From: UBA1447 sp964568955
Lineage (GTDB): Bacteria > Bacillota > Clostridia > Oscillospirales > Acutalibacteraceae
Assembly: GCA_964568955.1 (NCBI GenBank)
Contig: CAZMSM010000071.1
Span: 1 to 10,306, forward strand
DNA length: 10,306 nt
Reading direction: 5' to 3'
Below are positions 6,767 to 10,306 of the stretch, one piece after another. The stretch's first letter is position 1. The number at the start of each line of letters is the position of its first letter. A model generated the notes under the pieces. That model did no database searches. It saw only the letters and a program-made list of their open reading frames with translations, and was not told where the DNA came from. Position numbers and translations under genes: made by a program.

Positions 6767-8527
6767 TTATTTATCTTTCTTTTGAAACAGTTTTGAAAAC
6801 TCTTCATCGCTGAGTTCCGCGGGATTCACGACTTTCAAGTTGTCCTTTTCCTCTGCCAGAACGGCTATGCAGTCCTCACACTCGGCAAGAGTGTTGGTAA
6901 TTTCCGCCCCTTTAACACAAAGGGCTGTCACCCTGCTCATTTCCTCCGCCGTAAAATTGCCGGAAAGTAAGGTAAGTTCTATACCCTTACCCTCACGAAG
7001 CCTTGCACAAAGCAATTCAAAAATTCTTTTATTAAAATCAGTCAAAAAATCATCCGGGCTTACTTTTTCGCTGAGTTTTTTATAGAAATCGGGGTTGTTC
7101 AAAAGCGTTGTAATGATTACCTCTTCCGCTTTTGCCGCCCTTGTCTTGCCGCCCTTTTGAAGATTTGTTTTGTCACCGTAACCCATAATCTCTCGTTTTG
7201 CGCTTTTGAAGCGTTCTTTATCCCGAACCCAGCCCATTTTCTTGTTGTGTTCCTTGACTTGCAGCAGTATGGCCTCTTTATCGACCGCAAGCTCTTGCGC
7301 GAGGGATGATGCATAGATGTCGCGCTCAATTGCGCCTTGCAGGCGGGCAATAACCGGAACAGCGGCTTTGAGGAAGTTGAGCTTGCCGTCCGGCGTGGTG
7401 GTGTCAAATCGTTCCCGCTCGAAGAGAAGCTTATATTCAATATCATTCGCGGCACCGTCCAACAAGCCCCTAAAACGGTCCGTGCCGCCCGGTTTTTTGA
7501 GTATTTCATCCGGGTCTTTGCCCCCGCTCAAGGACAGCACACGGATTTTGATGCCCGTTCGGTTTAAAATATCAATGCTCTTTTTTGTTGCCGCTTGCCC
7601 TGCGGCATCGGAATCGTAGGCCAAAATAACCTCCGAAGCATAGCGAGAAATCAGTTGTGCCTGCTCCCCCGTGAGTGCCGTACCAAGGCACGCGACGGCA
7701 TTGGTAAAGCCGGCTTGGTGCAAGGCTATCACATCCATATAACCCTCTGCCAAAATCAGCTTGCCTTCATTGCCATTCTTTGCAAAATTCAATGCGAAAA
7801 CATTTTGGCTTTTTTTGTATACAAACGTATCCGACGTGTTGACATATTTTAATTTTGAATCATCCAGCGCACGCCCACCAAAAGCGATTACATTGCCTCG
7901 CAGGTCAATAATCGGTATCATCAGGCGATTTCTAAAATTATCGTATGTATTGGTCGTGTTCGTTTTTGTGCTTTTCCTGGCAAGGTTTGCTTCTATTAAA
8001 TCCTGTGCGGAGTAGCCTTTTTGCCGCATATGATTTAAAAGGCCATCCCACCTATCGGGCGAGCAACCCAGACCAAAACGTTTAATGATGGCCGGTGACA
8101 CTCCCCGATTTTGCAGATAATCGGCGGCAACCTTGCCCCCGGGGCCCATCAGCGTTTCGTTAAAAAACTTTGCCGCTTCACGGTTGGCGGCAAGAATACT
8201 GCTACGCCGCTTGGAAAGGGAGTCATCGTACCCGTCTTCCGGCATTTGTAGCCCCGCTTTTTGCGCAAGGCTTTTGACGGCTTCGATAAAATCGAGGTTT
8301 TCAATGCGGCGTATAAAGGTGATAATCTCTCCCCCCGCGCCGCAACCGAAGCAGTAGAATGACTGCGTGTCGGTATAAACGGTGAAGGACGGCGTTTTTT
8401 CGTTGTGGAAGGGGCACAGGCCCGTCATCAGTCTGCCGCGACGGCGCAGATTGACATAAGGTGATATAACGGTTTCAATATCTAATCTCTCACGAAGCTG
8501 CTGTAAAAACTCCTCGCTGATTGCCAA
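6767..8527 (-). CDS. dnaG: DNA primase
   Basis: Makes the RNA primers for lagging-strand and fork restart synthesis, working with the replicative helicase. Numbering here is from the longer GTG form; subtract 4 for the chosen start. An N-terminal CHC2 zinc ribbon is complete: C42, H45, C63 and C66. The RNA-polymerase core with its RNRLMIPI...GGRAL motif (203-224) is followed by the TOPRIM fold: E265 in EGYMD, D309-S-D311, and D342/D344 in GGKDPDE, the metal-binding acidic residues. The C-terminal part (from about 470) is the helicase-binding region. Start choice: TTG at 8527 has AAGGTGG (8536-8542) 8 nt upstream and gives the typical MAISEEF N-terminus. GTG codons at 8536 and 8539 are in frame but overlap that ribosome site. 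dgt ends 59 nt upstream; rpoD starts 42 nt downstream. Confidence 0.97.
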   Translation of the reverse strand: MAISEEFLQQLRERLDIETVISPYVNLRRRGRLMTGLCPFHNEKTPSFTVYTDTQSFYCFGCGAGGEIITFIRRIENLDFIEAVKSLAQKAGLQMPEDGYDDSLSKRRSSILAANREAAKFFNETLMGPGGKVAADYLQNRGVSPAIIKRFGLGCSPDRWDGLLNHMRQKGYSAQDLIEANLARKSTKTNTTNTYDNFRNRLMIPIIDLRGNVIAFGGRALDDSKLKYVNTSDTFVYKKSQNVFALNFAKNGNEGKLILAEGYMDVIALHQAGFTNAVACLGTALTGEQAQLISRYASEVILAYDSDAAGQAATKKSIDILNRTGIKIRVLSLSGGKDPDEILKKPGGTDRFRGLLDGAANDIEYKLLFERERFDTTTPDGKLNFLKAAVPVIARLQGAIERDIYASSLAQELAVDKEAILLQVKEHNKKMGWVRDKERFKSAKREIMGYGDKTNLQKGGKTRAAKAEEVIITTLLNNPDFYKKLSEKVSPDDFLTDFNKRIFELLCARLREGKGIELTLLSGNFTAEEMSRVTALCVKGAEITNTLAECEDCIAVLAEEKDNLKVVNPAELSDEEFSKLFQKKDK

Positions 8528-8535
8528 ACCGCCCA

Positions 8536-8542
8536 CCACCTT
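8536..8542 (-). promoter_or_regulatory. Ribosome binding site deciding the dnaG start
   Basis: AAGGTGG on the minus strand differs from the ideal AAGGAGG by one base and lies 8 nt before TTG 8527. It overlaps the two alternative GTG codons at 8536 and 8539, which have no other usable site at a normal distance; this favours the TTG start. Confidence 0.6.
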
Positions 8543-8575
8543 TCTTCATTGCTGTCACTCGCGGCACCTACCGGT

Positions 8576-8604
8576 ATTATACAAGTTTACAGGGGTATAT
8601 TAAA
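8576..8604 (-). promoter_or_regulatory. Possible internal promoter before dnaG
   Basis: A perfect -10 TATAAT (8576-8581) stands 17 bp from a weak -35 TTTAAT (8599-8604), the latter inside the last codons of dgt. If used, it would start transcription around 8568-8570 and give dnaG-rpoD a supply independent of dgt. The -35 matches only three of six consensus positions, so this is tentative. Confidence 0.35.
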
Positions 8605-9600
8605 GTCCCAAAATTTCGGCACAAACAGCTCGTTAAAAACTTTAACGGCATATCTGTCCGTCATTCCGGCAATATAATCGCAAACGGCGCGCTCAACGCC
8701 TTGTGTTGCGGCAATCTTTTCAAACCCGGCTGGCAGTTGTTCCGGATTATTGACGTAAAACTCATACAGATGTTTGACAAGTGACCTTGCCTTGCCCTCC
8801 TCGCCCTTGCATCTGGGATTTGTGTATACTCGTTCAAACATAAACTCATGAAGCTCATCGAAAGCATCGCGGACATCCGAACCGAGGGTTATGTCTTCTT
8901 GGCTGTTTTTAATTGTTGAAATCACCAGGGTGCTTATTCGCTGGGATTTATCCCAGCCCAATACTTGCCGAAGGCCGCGCGGGATGGCTTCCTCCGTGAG
9001 CACGCCGGCACTTATCGCATCATCGATATCATGATTGATATAAGCAATTCTGTCGGAAAGCCTCACAATTCGCCCTTCGAGAGTCTCGGCCTGTTCGCCA
9101 CCGGTGTGCCGCTCAATCCCATTCCTGACTTCAAACGTTAAATTCAGCCCTTTGCCGTCTTTTTCCAAAAGGTCGACAACCCTCAGGCTCTGTTCATAAT
9201 GTTTAAAACCGGGCGGGAAAATTTCGTCCAGCGCTTTTTCGCCCGCATGCCCAAAAGGGGTGTGCCCCAAATCGTGCCCAAGTGCAATGGCCTCGGTCAA
9301 ATCTTCATTCAAACGCAAGGCCTTCGCGATGGTTCGCGCAATTTGTGAAACCTCCAGCGTATGGGTCAGACGCGTACGGTAGTGATCCCCTTCCGGCGAA
9401 AGAAAGACTTGCGTCTTGTGTTTTAGCCGCCGAAATGAATTGCAGTGGATGATTCTGTCCCTATCCCGCTGAAAGGCGGTGCGCACAAAGCACTCTTCCT
9501 GCGCAACCAGCCTGCCCTTGCTGTTTTCGGAAAACGCTGCACGGGGCGAAAGGGTTAGTTTTTCCAGCGCCCAGTTTTGTTCTCTGATTGATTTTTCCAT
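8587..9600 (-). CDS. dgt: dGTPase-like HD-domain dNTP triphosphohydrolase
   Basis: HD-superfamily hydrolase of the dGTPase family, which cleaves deoxynucleoside triphosphates to nucleoside and triphosphate; in Firmicutes the exact dNTP substrate varies. The 337-residue product has the family hallmark NSFRRLKHKTQVF near the N-terminus and the complete metal set H80 (RLTHT), H109-D110 (ALGHDLGHTPFGH) and D183 (RLSDRIAYINHD). Start choice: ATG 9600 has a GGGGG ribosome site 7 nt upstream. The frame stays open upstream to a TTG at 9663, but that codon would coincide with the predicted transcription start or terminator arm, and the added residues are a leucine-rich run unlike the family. It is the first gene of the dgt-dnaG-rpoD unit, an order common in Clostridia, and plausibly links dNTP levels to replication. 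Confidence 0.93.
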   Translation of the reverse strand: MEKSIREQNWALEKLTLSPRAAFSENSKGRLVAQEECFVRTAFQRDRDRIIHCNSFRRLKHKTQVFLSPEGDHYRTRLTHTLEVSQIARTIAKALRLNEDLTEAIALGHDLGHTPFGHAGEKALDEIFPPGFKHYEQSLRVVDLLEKDGKGLNLTFEVRNGIERHTGGEQAETLEGRIVRLSDRIAYINHDIDDAISAGVLTEEAIPRGLRQVLGWDKSQRISTLVISTIKNSQEDITLGSDVRDAFDELHEFMFERVYTNPRCKGEEGKARSLVKHLYEFYVNNPEQLPAGFEKIAATQGVERAVCDYIAGMTDRYAVKVFNELFVPKFWDFNIPL

Positions 9601-9607
9601 GCGTCTG

Positions 9608-9612
9608 CCCCC
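9608..9612 (-). promoter_or_regulatory. Ribosome binding site deciding the dgt start
   Basis: A run of five G on the minus strand lies 7 nt before ATG 9600. There is nothing comparable before the upstream in-frame TTG at 9663, so the shorter protein is preferred. Confidence 0.6.
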
Positions 9613-9620
9613 ATATATAG

Positions 9621-9655
9621 AAAGTAAAGTAAGATAAGGTAAGGAAAATAAAAGT
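9621..9655. repeat. Seven-unit 5-nt periodic repeat in the dgt leader
   Basis: On the plus strand the units are AAAGT, AAAGT, AAGAT, AAGGT, AAGGA, AAATA and AAAGT, in unbroken 5-base register. On the minus (transcribed) strand this is an uninterrupted pyrimidine-rich CTTAC-like tract between the yigZ terminator hairpin and the dgt ribosome site. It is degenerate, so it may be old or accidental. It also supplies the U-rich tail of the terminator. Confidence 0.6.
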
Positions 9656-9689
9656 GCCCTCAAAGCTTATTATACGCATTTTGAAGGCA
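9643..9689 (-). terminator. Terminator-like hairpin after yigZ
   Basis: In minus-strand RNA TGCCTTCAAA (9680-9689) pairs with TTTGAGGGCA (9655-9664) over ten positions, nine Watson-Crick and one G-U, with a 15-nt loop (9665-9679). It is followed by the U-rich tail CTTTTATTTTCC (9643-9654). It lies about 30 nt after the yigZ stop codon and would separate yigZ from the dgt operon. The large loop weakens the call somewhat. Confidence 0.6.
9669..9674 (-). promoter_or_regulatory. Candidate -10 element of a dgt promoter
   Basis: A perfect TATAAT on the minus strand, 69 bp before the dgt ATG, in the loop of the yigZ terminator hairpin. No good -35 lies 16-18 bp upstream (the bases there read AAGGAC), and TG lies two bases upstream instead of the one expected for an extended -10. 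Transcription would start at about 9660-9663. It is the best candidate in this gap, but weak. Confidence 0.35.
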
Positions 9690-9715
9690 AAGTCCTTTAT
9701 TTTTAATATAAATAT

Positions 9716-10306
9716 TCAAACTTCCTCAGTTTCGGCATAAATTTCCCCTTTTTGCTCACTTTTAACGCTACCGAAGCTTAAATCCGCAAGATTGACATTA
9801 AACATTTCAAGCCTTGCGGCCGGTACCCGCAGGACAGCTGTCACCTCTTGCGCAAACTGAGTGTTTTCTATAACACCGCCCGATTCCGGCACCAAGGCGG
9901 TTAGTTTGCCGTAAAAGCTGTAATCACATTCCACCTTCAGCCTCACGAACAGGGTCATGGTGATAATCTTACCGGCGTCCACAGCGATTTTTGCCGTGCG
10001 TGAATAGGCCCGAACCAGCCCACCCGCGCCAAGCTTTGTGCCGCCAAAGTACCTGGTAACAACAACAGCGCAGTCCGTCAGTTCCTCTTTAAGCAACACA
10101 TCAAGCGTCGGCATGCCGGCGGTACCTTGCGGTTCACCGTCATCCGAGTAACGCCGTACCCCGCCTTCCCGCAACACATAAGCGGAAACATTGTGTGTGG
10201 CATCCCAATACTTGGTCTTAATTTGTGCAATAAATTCAAGCGCCTGCTCTTGCGTTTTTAGTGGCTTGATATGCCCGATAAAGCGAGAGCGTTTTTCGAC
10301 AAATTC
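9716..10306 (-). CDS. yigZ: YigZ / IMPACT (UPF0029) family protein, N-terminus beyond window edge
   Basis: The reading frame is open to the right edge (EFVEKRSRFIGHIKP at the edge) and ends with TGA at 9716. 196 residues are present; family members have about 205-220, so only roughly the first 10-20 residues are missing. Hallmarks are WDATHNVSAYV, RYSDDGEPQGTAGMP and VVVTRYFGGTKLGAGGLVRAYS of the N-terminal IMPACT domain, followed by a ferredoxin-like C-terminal domain (DUF1949 type) of about 60-70 residues. Eukaryotic IMPACT binds the Gcn1 translation regulator; the bacterial role is not firmly established, though a link to translation or nucleic-acid binding has been proposed. A GTG at 10177 is internal, not the start. 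A terminator-like hairpin follows the gene, so it is probably not co-transcribed with dgt. Confidence 0.93.
   Translation of the reverse strand, partial: EFVEKRSRFIGHIKPLKTQEQALEFIAQIKTKYWDATHNVSAYVLREGGVRRYSDDGEPQGTAGMPTLDVLLKEELTDCAVVVTRYFGGTKLGAGGLVRAYSRTAKIAVDAGKIITMTLFVRLKVECDYSFYGKLTALVPESGGVIENTQFAQEVTAVLRVPAARLEMFNVNLADLSFGSVKSEQKGEIYAETEEV

Noticed and set aside
8528..8539. Longer DnaG starting at GTG 8539 or 8536
   Set aside because: These codons fall inside the only good ribosome site; TTG 8527 has 8-nt spacing and gives the usual N-terminus.
9601..9663. N-terminal extension of Dgt from TTG 9663
   Set aside because: No ribosome site; it overlaps the terminator arm and pentamer tract, and the leucine-rich residues it adds are not typical of the family.
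1..10306. CRISPR array, insertion sequence, tRNA, rRNA or defence system
   Set aside because: No regularly spaced long repeats, transposase or integrase motifs, terminal inverted repeats or RNA gene cores were seen; the window is filled by housekeeping genes.

Overview
The window is a housekeeping stretch of a low-to-medium GC Firmicute. The protein sequences and the gene order dgt-dnaG-rpoD point to class Clostridia, perhaps an Oscillospiraceae-like lineage; this is inferred from sequence style, not from a search. All six genes lie on the minus strand. In transcription order (right to left) they are: a 5'-truncated yigZ/IMPACT-family gene (right edge to 9716), a dGTPase-family HD hydrolase (dgt, 9600-8587), DNA primase (dnaG, 8527-6767), the primary sigma factor (rpoD/sigA, 6724-5636), a large membrane-anchored PAS-GGDEF-HD-GYP cyclic-di-GMP protein (5566-2708), and the first 791 codons of RNA polymerase beta (rpoB, 2373 to the left edge).

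Transcription layout: yigZ is followed by a hairpin and U-rich tail (9655-9689). dgt, dnaG, rpoD and the c-di-GMP gene then follow with short gaps (59, 42 and 69 nt) and no convincing terminator between them, so they probably form one unit, with a possible extra promoter before dnaG. A strong hairpin begins at the stop codon of the c-di-GMP gene (2665-2708). rpoB is then transcribed from its own near-consensus sigma-A promoter (TTGACA, 17 bp, TATACT) with A-tracts upstream and an untranslated leader of about 175 nt. The stretch 2374-2707 holds this terminator, promoter and leader and no gene.

Functionally, the block joins nucleotide-pool control (Dgt), replication priming (DnaG) and transcription (SigA, RpoB), a macromolecular-synthesis type cluster. 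A signalling enzyme with both c-di-GMP synthesis and degradation domains sits between the sigma factor and the core polymerase gene.

I see no previously undescribed system, mobile element, CRISPR array, tRNA or rRNA. The points most worth a second look are: (i) the rifampicin-pocket residue of RpoB equivalent to E. coli His526 is Asn, which predicts intrinsic low rifampicin susceptibility; (ii) the c-di-GMP gene at the end of the dnaG-rpoD unit; (iii) rpoB separated from rplJL, with its own strong promoter and a structured leader; (iv) a seven-unit 5-nt periodic repeat in the dgt leader.
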